64,000 nucleotides of DNA from positions 34,843 through 98,842 of IMG/VR virus record IMGVR_UViG_3300025096_003363; one strand, 5' to 3'. The first letter of the stretch is position 1, and every line of letters starts with the position of its first letter. The position numbers were made by a program, and so were the translations under genes. This DNA is from a virus. Of the stretch, positions 22,249 through 29,923 are shown one piece after another. The notes below the pieces were generated by a model that was not told the origin of the DNA, did no database searches, and worked only from the letters and a program-made list of their open reading frames with translations.

Positions 22249-22911
22249 ATGTGCGCTATTTTTGGATCGTTCGACAAAACAATGTTAGAGATTTTATACC
22301 AAGCTAATAAGGAGCGTGGTAATTTTGCTAGCAGCGTTGTATGCATATCAGATGATGATCAATATATCTCTAAACATGAAGGTGATATAAATTTTGATAA
22401 GTTTAATTATGCTGGTAGGGAAAATATAGAATATCTTCTTGGGCATGTACAGGCACCTACTTCCGCTAAAAGAACCTGGAACTACAACACATCTCACCCA
22501 TTCGAATCTCTGACATGGCTGGTTAGTCATAATGGTGTTTTAACAAATGAGAAAAAACTAAGAAGAAAACATACAAGATTTTTAGAAAATCCCGTTGATA
22601 CAGCGGTAATAGTTGAACTATTAGAAAAATTTACTCAGGTAAATAAAAACCCAGTTAATACCATAAAGCAAGTATTATCAATGTTAGAGGGGTCGTATGC
22701 TTTAAGTATGGTGCATTCTAATACTAACGATATCTATATAGCGAGAGTAGGGTCACTTCTTCACTATAATAATAAGGGCAACTACTCTACAATGATGGGA
22801 TCCGGTTATAAAATATTACCTGAAGGAATTATAATGAAGTTAAATAAAAAAACAAAACGATGGAATAAAGTAGGCACTTTTGAATCCAAGTCACCGTTTA
22901 CATTTGTATGA
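22249..22911 (+). CDS. Class II glutamine amidotransferase
   Basis: The 220-residue protein begins MCAIFGSF. Cys2 becomes the N-terminal nucleophile of an Ntn-hydrolase once Met is removed. LGHVQAPTSAKR, NTSHPFESLTWLVSHNGVLTN and LLEKFTQVN...MLEGSYALSMV are typical of GATase family proteins, which release ammonia from glutamine for a partner synthetase. No synthetase domain is attached. The nearest ammonia-using enzyme is QueC 2 kb upstream, as in the Gat-QueC fusions of some archaea and phages; that pairing is inference. Confidence 0.9.
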   Translation: MCAIFGSFDKTMLEILYQANKERGNFASSVVCISDDDQYISKHEGDINFDKFNYAGRENIEYLLGHVQAPTSAKRTWNYNTSHPFESLTWLVSHNGVLTNEKKLRRKHTRFLENPVDTAVIVELLEKFTQVNKNPVNTIKQVLSMLEGSYALSMVHSNTNDIYIARVGSLLHYNNKGNYSTMMGSGYKILPEGIIMKLNKKTKRWNKVGTFESKSPFTFV

Positions 22912-23567
22912 GTAAAACATTTATATTTTCTGCTACAGCAGGTAAAAAAGAAGACTCAATGCTTTACAATACGTGTAAAGATGAAAATATCGACATCTTT
23001 ATAAAAGAGTATAATAAAGAGTCTATACAAAAAACCTACAACAAGGCGATTGATTTTTCAATTAGGGAAGGAGTTAAAAACTTAGTATTAGTTCATGACG
23101 ATGTAATACTCGAAGCTTTTTCTGAAAGAAGAATTGAAAGAAATTTTAAAAATTTTGATCTAATTGGTGTAGCTGGCTGCAATCAGGTCAAGCTCGAAAA
23201 GCCAGTTCTCTGGCATTTAATGGGCGGTGGCTTCGACTCCGGTAATTTAGTAGGCGCAGTTGCCCACGGTACTGAAAATCAAAAAAATATGGGAGGGTTT
23301 GGATTTTATCCAAATAGAGCTATTTTAGTAGACGGAGTTTTTCTCGTAATTAAAAGAAAAGTATTTAAAAAAATTAGATTTGATGAAACCTGTCCTTCTA
23401 AATGGCATTTTTATGATCTTGATTACTCTATGCAGTGTCATAAAGCCGGCTTTAAAGTTGGAGTCGGCGACTTTATTGTAACTCATAAATCCCCCGGTCT
23501 TACTTCTTTTACTGAAGAATTTCAGAAGGGCGAAGATTGGTTTTTAGATAAGTGGAAAACCGAATAA
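22908..23567 (+). CDS. Family 2-like glycosyltransferase (GT-A)
   Basis: The 219-residue protein contains KNLVLVHDDVIL (a DxD-like metal site), LVDGVFLVIKRKVFKKIRFDE and WHFYDLDYSMQCHKAGFKVGV, the pattern of short GT-A glycosyltransferases that recognise a nucleotide sugar. The acceptor is unknown. It overlaps the amidotransferase by 4 bases (ATGA), so the two are translated together. Confidence 0.85.
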   Translation: MSKTFIFSATAGKKEDSMLYNTCKDENIDIFIKEYNKESIQKTYNKAIDFSIREGVKNLVLVHDDVILEAFSERRIERNFKNFDLIGVAGCNQVKLEKPVLWHLMGGGFDSGNLVGAVAHGTENQKNMGGFGFYPNRAILVDGVFLVIKRKVFKKIRFDETCPSKWHFYDLDYSMQCHKAGFKVGVGDFIVTHKSPGLTSFTEEFQKGEDWFLDKWKTE

Positions 23568-23569
23568 CA

Positions 23570-23575
23570 TATAAT
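23570..23575 (+). promoter_or_regulatory. -10 element before gp41
   Basis: TATAAT, 10 bases before the GTG start of gp41. An AAGG just before the GTG is the nearest thing to a ribosome binding site, though at very short spacing. Confidence 0.4.
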
Positions 23576-23585
23576 ACCATAAGGC

Positions 23586-24893
23586 GTGAGTAAGTTAGAC
23601 TTAGACTATTTTGAAAATGTTCTTATATATAAGTCCCTTACAGATAGTGGGTATTTGGCTTCTATTGCTGATTTTGTAAAGCCTGAATATTTTAAAGATA
23701 AAGCGATCGCTAGTATCTTTAATATTATTAAAGACTTTACAGAAAAAAGAAATAAGCTTCCAACAACGACAGAGATTAAGTCTTACTTAGTATCAGATGA
23801 ACAAAAGAACTCTTTTAAAGAGCTCGTTAAGACGTTTAGTGATATTGATAAGACTCTAGATAAAGAAGAACTATATGATAATACGGAACAGTTTCTTAAA
23901 GAGAAGGCCGTATATCATACAATGCTTAATGTAGCAGAAGATGTATCAAAAGGTAAAGTTGATACATCAGTCGTTTTAGATAAATTTGAAAAATCATGCA
24001 ACATTAATTTAGTAACTGATTTAGGACTAGAACTGTATGGTGATGTTGATAAGCTTATTGATGATCTTAACTGTGTTGAAAGATATGTTCCAAGTAAATG
24101 GGAGTGGTTAGACAATTGTCTCGGAGGCGGTTTTTTAGAAGCTGGAAAAGCTTTATATGTGTTTGCTGGTGAGACAAATATTGGTAAGTCAATATTTTTG
24201 GGTAATATTGCCAGTAATATGGCTGAAGATGGTAAAAACGTTTTGTTAGTTACTTTAGAAATGTCTGAGCTGTTATATGCTAGACGAATTTGTAGTAACG
24301 TTACAAAAATTCCAATGAAGCAGTTAGCTGAAAATGCACCTAGTATTAAACAGGCTATGAATGATCAAGGTGGTAAAATTTTTATTAAAGAGTTTCCACC
24401 TGCCACTATTACGGCTAATCAATTAAAAGCGTTTGTTAAGAAGTTTCAAGAACAAGGCATTAAGCTAGATGCTATTGTATTAGATTACCTAAACTTGATG
24501 CACTCACCTGTAGGTAATAACTCTTATGAGCGCATTAAACATGTAACTGAACAGGTACGTGCAATGAGCTATTTGTTTAACTGTCCTATTATTTCAGCCA
24601 CACAGTTAAACCGAGCTGGGTTTGATACAGATAACCCTGATCTAGCAACAATTTCTGAATCTATCGGGTTGGCGGCCACTGCTGATGCTATTATATCTAT
24701 CTTTCAAAATGAAGAAGATAGAGGAATTGGAGTCATACGCTTAGGTATGATGAAAAACCGGTATGGTCCGCGTGGTATTACACAAGCTATGAGAATCGAT
24801 TATAATACGCTAACAATCGAACAAGCTGATGATATCGAAATAGATGAAGATATGGATAATACTCTTAATGTATTAGCTGGGCTTGCATCATAA
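23586..24893 (+). CDS. gp41: Replicative DNA helicase gp41 (DnaB-like)
   Basis: The hexameric 5'-3' helicase of the T4 primosome, partner of gp61. The 435 residues have an N-terminal helical domain and a RecA-like C-terminal domain with Walker A GETNIGKSIFLGN, LLVTLEMSELLYARR, Walker B DAIVLDYLNLM and ISATQLNR. The C-terminus is acidic. It uses a GTG start. Confidence 0.95.
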   Translation: MSKLDLDYFENVLIYKSLTDSGYLASIADFVKPEYFKDKAIASIFNIIKDFTEKRNKLPTTTEIKSYLVSDEQKNSFKELVKTFSDIDKTLDKEELYDNTEQFLKEKAVYHTMLNVAEDVSKGKVDTSVVLDKFEKSCNINLVTDLGLELYGDVDKLIDDLNCVERYVPSKWEWLDNCLGGGFLEAGKALYVFAGETNIGKSIFLGNIASNMAEDGKNVLLVTLEMSELLYARRICSNVTKIPMKQLAENAPSIKQAMNDQGGKIFIKEFPPATITANQLKAFVKKFQEQGIKLDAIVLDYLNLMHSPVGNNSYERIKHVTEQVRAMSYLFNCPIISATQLNRAGFDTDNPDLATISESIGLAATADAIISIFQNEEDRGIGVIRLGMMKNRYGPRGITQAMRIDYNTLTIEQADDIEIDEDMDNTLNVLAGLAS

Positions 24894-24917
24894 GGAACCT
24901 TTAGTAAATAATCAAAA

Positions 24918-25793
24918 GTGAATATCCAAATATGGACAGATACTGATTTACATGGAGCTGGTTCTGCTCTTGTTTTAAAGTGGTTATATAAAGATGCTAA
25001 AACATTTAGTATTAATGATGTTTCAGAATATACTTTTTCTGGTAGATTTAAGGGATCGCTACAAGCATTAGATCATTATGATAGAGTCTACATTGTTGAT
25101 TTGGATTTATCACCAGAACAAATTCAATTAGCTGATAGAGATAATGTTGTTGTTATTGATACACATAAAGGACATGTCAGCCATAAGCATTTATACAAAA
25201 AAGCTAAAACCATATTAGACAGCAGTCAGTATGCTTGTTTAGATCTAATTTTTAATAAATTTAAAAGTCACCTAACACATTTAACTGACAAGCAACTACA
25301 ATTAATCAAATACATCAGCAAGTACGATTGGTATAATACACAGCACAAAGAGTCCTTAAAATTAAACGCTATATATTACAATTTAAATTCTCCAAAAACA
25401 GAAAAGTTTATTTCGGCATTTTCAGACGGGTTTAGAGATTTTACAATTCATGAAAAAAATGCTATTAAGCTGTATTTTAAAAAATTTAAAGATCAGATAG
25501 ATAGTGGGCAGGTATTTACAGGGATGATAAAAAACTATAGTGTTGTAGCGACGTTCGCGAACTATGCTGTAAATGAGCTAACTCATTTTTTAATTAAAAA
25601 ATATAATACTGATATTGGTATGGTTATTAATACTGGAGCTAAGACTGTATCATTTAGACGATCTAGACAAAGTGATGTTGACTTAAGCATATTAGCTACA
25701 AAACTTTGTGATGGTGGCGGTCACGCAGCATCCGCCGGCGGTAAATTAACTGAACAATTCGCGAATTTAACCAAAACATTTGTACCGTGTTAA
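24918..25793 (+). CDS. DHH/DHHA1-family phosphoesterase
   Basis: The 291-residue protein has IWTDTDLHGAGSALVLKWL (a DxDxxG-type metal motif), VYIVDLDLS, VVVIDTHKGH (DTH in place of DHH) and a C-terminal GGGHAASAGGK, the DHHA1 signature. The family includes RecJ, the NrnA nanoRNase and cyclic-dinucleotide phosphodiesterases. At this size it resembles NrnA-type enzymes, which clear short RNAs or pGpG-like dinucleotides. A GTG start follows an AGTAAATA box (24903-24910) and AGGAAC (24893-24898). It is an unusual gene between gp41 and gp32. Confidence 0.85.
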   Translation: MNIQIWTDTDLHGAGSALVLKWLYKDAKTFSINDVSEYTFSGRFKGSLQALDHYDRVYIVDLDLSPEQIQLADRDNVVVIDTHKGHVSHKHLYKKAKTILDSSQYACLDLIFNKFKSHLTHLTDKQLQLIKYISKYDWYNTQHKESLKLNAIYYNLNSPKTEKFISAFSDGFRDFTIHEKNAIKLYFKKFKDQIDSGQVFTGMIKNYSVVATFANYAVNELTHFLIKKYNTDIGMVINTGAKTVSFRRSRQSDVDLSILATKLCDGGGHAASAGGKLTEQFANLTKTFVPC

Positions 25794-26086
25794 CAACCAG
25801 TAATATATCTCCAAACCCCTCAAAGACTTTAATACATGATGAAACAGAACATCTGTTACTTTGCTTTTGTACGTTCTGCTCCCTACTAAAAGGTAAAAAA
25901 CTTTCACTACAAAATATTTTTATATTAGTTTTACAGGAGGAGAGATTGAGAAATATATTAAAGGACCTTCTAACAATCGAAACTAATTTTGATATAGTAA
26001 AGCTATTCATAGATTTTGAGCCGGCAATAACAAAGTCAAAATATATCACCAAGTTCCTTAATTCGAACTCTAAAATACAGTTATAA
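25787..26086 (+). CDS. Small hypothetical protein
   Basis: 99 residues from a GTG that overlaps the end of the DHH gene by 7 bases. Helical and hydrophobic in the middle (HLLLCFCTFCSLLKGKKLSLQNIFILVLQEERLRNIL). A minus-strand ORF also covers the region, but the plus frame fits strand, spacing and coupling with its neighbours. No family is recognised. Confidence 0.6.
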   Translation: MLTTSNISPNPSKTLIHDETEHLLLCFCTFCSLLKGKKLSLQNIFILVLQEERLRNILKDLLTIETNFDIVKLFIDFEPAITKSKYITKFLNSNSKIQL

Positions 26087-26093
26087 AAACCGG

Positions 26094-26121
26094 TTGAAGT
26101 TTTCCTTTTTGTGGTTATAAT
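26094..26121 (+). promoter_or_regulatory. Sigma-70 type promoter of gp32
   Basis: TTGAAG (26094-26099), a 16-base spacer and TATAAT (26116-26121), then exactly 6 bases to the ATG at 26128. Standard geometry puts +1 on the A of ATG. Confidence 0.7.
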
Positions 26122-26127
26122 TATGGC

Positions 26128-26958
26128 ATGAGTACTTTTAATACTTCAATGTTCCAATCAATTAAAGACGCGTTAGCAAGCTCCGAAAGTAAGGGGTCCG
26201 CTACATTTAACGAAATTATGCCTACTAAAGTAGGTAATACGTATACGGTAAGACTTTTACCTTATGCTAAAGATCCTAGTAAAACATTTTTCCATTATTA
26301 TAACCATGGATGGAATTCTTTTGCTACCGGCCAGTATGTTCAGACATTAAGTCCGCAAACATTTGGTGAGCGAGATCCTATTGCAGAAGAACGCTTTAAG
26401 GTCCTTAGAACTGGCAGTGAGGAAGAAAAAGAAAAGATGCTAGCAGTCCGCCGTCTCGAAAAGTGGCTGGTTAATATTTACGTTGTTGATGATCCTGCAA
26501 ATCCGGATAATAACGGCAAAGTAAAAATTCTTCGATATGGTAAACAACTTCAAAAAATTATTACTGAAGCTATTGAAGGTGAAGATGCAGAAGAGTTCGG
26601 ACCTCGTATTTTTGATCTTGGTGATGGTGGTGTAAACTTTAAGATTAAGGTTGAACAGCAAGGTGATTATCCAACATATGTCTCTTCGAGATTTACAACT
26701 GCTGGTAAAATTAATCTTTCCGAAGATAAACAAAAAGATGTTTATGAAGGGTGTTTTGATCTTGGTGAAGTGTTTACACAAAAGACATATGATGAACTTA
26801 AGGATATGTTAAGAGAGCATTATTATTGCAGGGCTGATGAGCCTGAGGCTCCAACATCAGCACCAGAACCGGATACTACTCCAGCCGAGCCGGAACCAGT
26901 CGCTGCTGGAAAAGATACGGTTGAAGAGGACATTGATGATTTGTTAAAAGATCTCTAA
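26128..26958 (+). CDS. gp32: Single-stranded DNA-binding protein gp32, zinc site missing
   Basis: gp32 coats single-stranded DNA and coordinates replication, recombination and repair. The 276 residues show the core FNEIMPTKVGNTYTVRLLPYAKDP, LVNIYVVDDPANPDNNGKVKILRYGKQL and VNFKIKVEQQGDYPTY, and the acidic tail EEDIDDLLKDL. The His/Cys zinc ribbon of T4 gp32 (HGDYDSCPVC region) is replaced by TLSPQTFGERDPIAEERF, with no cysteines, so the subdomain must fold without zinc. Its promoter abuts the start codon. Confidence 0.92.
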   Translation: MSTFNTSMFQSIKDALASSESKGSATFNEIMPTKVGNTYTVRLLPYAKDPSKTFFHYYNHGWNSFATGQYVQTLSPQTFGERDPIAEERFKVLRTGSEEEKEKMLAVRRLEKWLVNIYVVDDPANPDNNGKVKILRYGKQLQKIITEAIEGEDAEEFGPRIFDLGDGGVNFKIKVEQQGDYPTYVSSRFTTAGKINLSEDKQKDVYEGCFDLGEVFTQKTYDELKDMLREHYYCRADEPEAPTSAPEPDTTPAEPEPVAAGKDTVEEDIDDLLKDL

Positions 26959-26962
26959 TAAA

Positions 26963-27454
26963 ATGAGCCAAGGAATCACTCCAGAAGAAAAGGCGGCAGT
27001 TATGCAGTTGATGGGGCAGACCTACGGCCAGGTAAACCAACAAGATCAAATGATTGTTGGTCAATCTGGTAATCTCCGCCCGGATGCCCATAAAATGAAA
27101 CAGGCATTTGAACAAACTGCACATATGCCGACTGTCGATGCTAATCCACAGCATGCACAACAACCACCGCCACCAGAGCGACCTCAGCAAGTTGCACCAG
27201 TAACTCCGGAGCAAGCTGCACAGGAGCTAGCTGAATCAGCTTCACCACCAACACCGGTCCCAGTACCAGTTTTTGATGATGAGGACCGTGTGCAAGAAGA
27301 TAAAAATACTAACCAAATGGAGTTAGATTTATCCGAGCCTAAGTTTGCTGATAAGTTGCTTGATTTAATGAAAGAGCAAAATTTGATATTAAAAGAAATT
27401 AGCTTAAAATTAGATAATGGAAAAAAGACAACTAGAGGTCGCAAACAAGGGTGA
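26963..27454 (+). CDS. Hypothetical protein between gp32 and gp45
   Basis: The 163-residue protein has a helical N-terminus, a Pro/Gln/Ala-rich disordered middle (residues ~50-100), and a C-terminal segment EPKFADKLLDLMKEQNLILKEISLK followed by a basic tail. In T4 the genes after gp32 are 59, 33 and dsbA, so a replication or late-transcription accessory role is plausible by position only. It overlaps gp45 by 38 bases. Confidence 0.65.
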   Translation: MSQGITPEEKAAVMQLMGQTYGQVNQQDQMIVGQSGNLRPDAHKMKQAFEQTAHMPTVDANPQHAQQPPPPERPQQVAPVTPEQAAQELAESASPPTPVPVPVFDDEDRVQEDKNTNQMELDLSEPKFADKLLDLMKEQNLILKEISLKLDNGKKTTRGRKQG

Positions 27455-28142
27455 ATTTTTAAGATTATTAGACGCTATATCAAAAATAAATGACAGTGGC
27501 GTTATTCTTGATCTTAAAAAAGATAAAGTATCAAGCTTAGTTTCTAGTATAGATAGCACCTTAATACTACATTCAGAGTATAAAACTAACTCAGAGTTTG
27601 AGAATACATTAAACATCCCGGATGTAAAAAAATTAAGGAATGTATTAGACACAATTGAAGATAAAAATATATCTTTAGAAATAAATTCTAACAATATTCA
27701 ATATAACGGTAATGGTGTTAAATTTAAGTACCATCTCTTTGAAGAAGGCTTTATAACTAGACCAAATATTAATTTAGATAAAATTAATAAATTTACCTTT
27801 GATGTTGAATTTACTCTCGACAAGCCCACTTTGCAAAGATTGTTTAAAGGAAGTACCTTTGCGTCAGAAACAAATAAAATTTATTTTTATACTGAAAATA
27901 ATAATTTAATGGCTGAGCTTACAGATAGGTCTCGTCATAATACTGATAACTTTACTTTAAATTTAGGAAAAGCTGACTTTAGTCTTAATCCAATTCCAGT
28001 GAATTTAGATAATATTAGATTACTCTCTATTATTAATAACGAATTTAATGTAAAAGTAAATACTGAGTATGGTGTTGTTGTATTTGATATTGAAGATAAA
28101 GATATTAAATTAAAGTATATAATTTCAGCTTTAACTCAATGA
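27417..28142 (+). CDS. gp45: Sliding clamp gp45
   Basis: A PCNA-like clamp that tethers gp43 and activates late transcription with gp55. The 241 residues (T4: 228) show the two-domain clamp pattern: an N-terminal EVANKGEFLRLLDAISKINDSG, beta-rich KVSSLVSSIDSTLILHSEY and a C-terminal VVVFDIEDKDIKLKYIISAL. The start lies inside the preceding gene. Confidence 0.88.
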   Translation: MEKRQLEVANKGEFLRLLDAISKINDSGVILDLKKDKVSSLVSSIDSTLILHSEYKTNSEFENTLNIPDVKKLRNVLDTIEDKNISLEINSNNIQYNGNGVKFKYHLFEEGFITRPNINLDKINKFTFDVEFTLDKPTLQRLFKGSTFASETNKIYFYTENNNLMAELTDRSRHNTDNFTLNLGKADFSLNPIPVNLDNIRLLSIINNEFNVKVNTEYGVVVFDIEDKDIKLKYIISALTQ

Positions 28143-28477
28143 CATCACAACATAAAAAGAACAAATTAAGAACCCCGGGATACTTTATAAAGAGATTAAA
28201 AGATAATAATTTTGTAACATTGCGAATGTTTCATAAGTATAGTCCAACTGATCCTCGGAGATGGACAGTGTTAGTCGATCCGGGTGGATCCTCTGTATTT
28301 GTTACATGCTTCGAGAATACGCCGTTTGTAGGGGAATATTTGTTTAGTTTTAATGACGGTAATCAAAATTTTAATAATAACTTTAGCTTAAAAACTGACT
28401 CGATCGAGGTTGTTGTTAGTAAACTGCTAAAAACCGGAGTGCGACAAAATGATAAGAGCGATTTTTTAGATAAATAA
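28139..28477 (+). CDS. Small conserved-type phage protein
   Basis: The 112-residue protein begins MTSQHKKNKLRTPGYFIKRL. RMFHKYSPTDPRRWTVLVDPG, VFVTCFENTPFVGEYLFSF and IEVVVSKLLKTGV resemble a small conserved protein of marine T4-like phages. Function is unknown. It overlaps gp45 by 4 bases. Confidence 0.75.
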   Translation: MTSQHKKNKLRTPGYFIKRLKDNNFVTLRMFHKYSPTDPRRWTVLVDPGGSSVFVTCFENTPFVGEYLFSFNDGNQNFNNNFSLKTDSIEVVVSKLLKTGVRQNDKSDFLDK

Positions 28478-28481
28478 TAAT

Positions 28482-28817
28482 ATGAGCGACGAAGTTAACC
28501 AAAACTCTGAAAATTTCGATAATGATGAAGAGTTAAGAGAAATGGTTGAAAAGGCTCTAAAGCAAAGTCTTGTTGAGAGGAAGACATTTAAAAGAAGACA
28601 AGACTTAGCGCTAAGATTGAGTAATATTATTAGTGAATATTTAGATTGTTATATTTTATTGGGTTATGACTTTCAAGGAAGACATCTAGATATAAAATCG
28701 TCCAAAACACCACAACAAACTGAAGCGCTACATTCATTCCTATTAAAATATTTTGCCTCTGAAATGCATCATATAAAAGGGTTAGATCATGGCATGGGTC
28801 CAGATGAAATACTGTAA
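28482..28817 (+). CDS. Small hypothetical protein
   Basis: The 111-residue protein has an acidic N-terminus, then a helical core RRQDLALRLSNIISEYLDCY and a C-terminal ALHSFLLKYFASEMHHIKG. A GATAAATA box (28469-28476) ends 5 bases before the ATG. Its place before rnh is where T4 carries gp33 and dsbA, but I see no sequence match. Confidence 0.65.
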   Translation: MSDEVNQNSENFDNDEELREMVEKALKQSLVERKTFKRRQDLALRLSNIISEYLDCYILLGYDFQGRHLDIKSSKTPQQTEALHSFLLKYFASEMHHIKGLDHGMGPDEIL

Positions 28818-29118
28818 AAGAGATATATATGCTGTTGAAACAGGCGACTACGTAGGGCAGATGTTTGCTATAGTCGACCTTAAAGATGATACTATCGGCT
28901 GTCTTTCGCTTCCACGAATGGAAAATATTGATGTTCCAAAAGAATCATTTGATACCGGAAGGAACGGTGATATAATTAAATTTGTAGAGAAGCTTCCAGA
29001 AGACGTTTTTTCGGTTGTAGAGGCACAATATATAAAGAATGAAAACTCTAATAATAGACGGGAACAACTTAATACACCGAACGTTTTATACGGCGAAAGC
29101 ACAGTCAAAAAAGACTGA
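28789..29118 (+). CDS. Small conserved-type phage protein
   Basis: The 109-residue protein, with YAVETGDYVGQMFAIVDL, LSLPRMENIDVPKESFDTG and FVEKLPEDVFSVVEAQY, resembles a conserved protein of cyanophages. Function is unknown. It overlaps the preceding gene by 29 bases, and its last 80 bases lie inside rnh, an unusually long overlap. Codon 6 is an alternative ATG. Confidence 0.7.
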   Translation: MAWVQMKYCKRDIYAVETGDYVGQMFAIVDLKDDTIGCLSLPRMENIDVPKESFDTGRNGDIIKFVEKLPEDVFSVVEAQYIKNENSNNRREQLNTPNVLYGESTVKKD

Positions 29119-29923
29119 AGCACACACAGATTATCAAGTAAGCAACTTTCATATATACTTTACGCTTAACGCTGTGAGCTCCTACGTGAAGCAATTTGTT
29201 CCAGATACCACTATATTTGTGTGGGATGAAAAAAAAGACCATAAACCTAATATACGTAAGAGTATTTTAAAGGAATATAAGGGTAATAGGAGTAACGATC
29301 CATCACCACATGAAAATAACGAAGTAATTAAGTCTATACTGTATTCAATGGGGATTAACTCTATTTTCCCAAGTCAGTTAGAAGCAGATGATATTGTAGC
29401 GTATATTTGTAGAGAGCATGAAGGTAGCAAGGTTATTGTTTCAGTAGATCAAGATTTTTTGCAGTTGGTTAGCTCTGAATGTACCTTATATGATCCGATC
29501 CGTAAAAAGTTTTTTGAAAAGGGTAACTTTGAAGAGCAAACCGGTTATGAGAATGTTGAACAATGGTATACAGCAAAATGCTTAACAGGTGACGCATCAG
29601 ATAATGTACCCGGCATACCGCGATTTGGTAAAGCTTCAGTTAGAAAATATTTAGATGACCCAGGTTATCTATTAGATGAAAAACAACAAAAAATATTTAG
29701 GCGTAACGCTGACATATTTTGTTTAGATAAGTATATACAATTACCGGAAGAAAGACAATACTATAAGGACCAATTAGCAGTTAAACTGGATCCTTGTTAT
29801 AAGACGTTTCTTGAGTATTGTAGAGAATACAACTTTAACCGTATTCTTGATAAAAAAGAAGATTGGCATAATTTGTTTTTTATGAAAAGTCTTTATAATA
29901 AATTAAATGATATCGCTTCCTGA
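29039..29923 (+). CDS. rnh: RNase H / 5' flap nuclease
   Basis: A T4 Rnh-type FEN/5'-3' exonuclease that removes RNA primers. The 294 residues (T4: 305) carry LIIDGNNLIHRTFYT, SQLEADDIVAYI, IVSVDQDFLQLV and LTGDASDNVPGIP, the acidic metal-binding residues of the family. The ATG at 29039 is required to include the first Asp. It overlaps primase by 17 bases. Confidence 0.93.
   Translation: MKTLIIDGNNLIHRTFYTAKAQSKKTEAHTDYQVSNFHIYFTLNAVSSYVKQFVPDTTIFVWDEKKDHKPNIRKSILKEYKGNRSNDPSPHENNEVIKSILYSMGINSIFPSQLEADDIVAYICREHEGSKVIVSVDQDFLQLVSSECTLYDPIRKKFFEKGNFEEQTGYENVEQWYTAKCLTGDASDNVPGIPRFGKASVRKYLDDPGYLLDEKQQKIFRRNADIFCLDKYIQLPEERQYYKDQLAVKLDPCYKTFLEYCREYNFNRILDKKEDWHNLFFMKSLYNKLNDIAS

Noticed and set aside
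25696-26052. Minus-strand ORF opposite the end of the DHH gene and the 99-residue gene
   Set aside because: No late box or motif, and it would sit antisense in a tight plus-strand operon.
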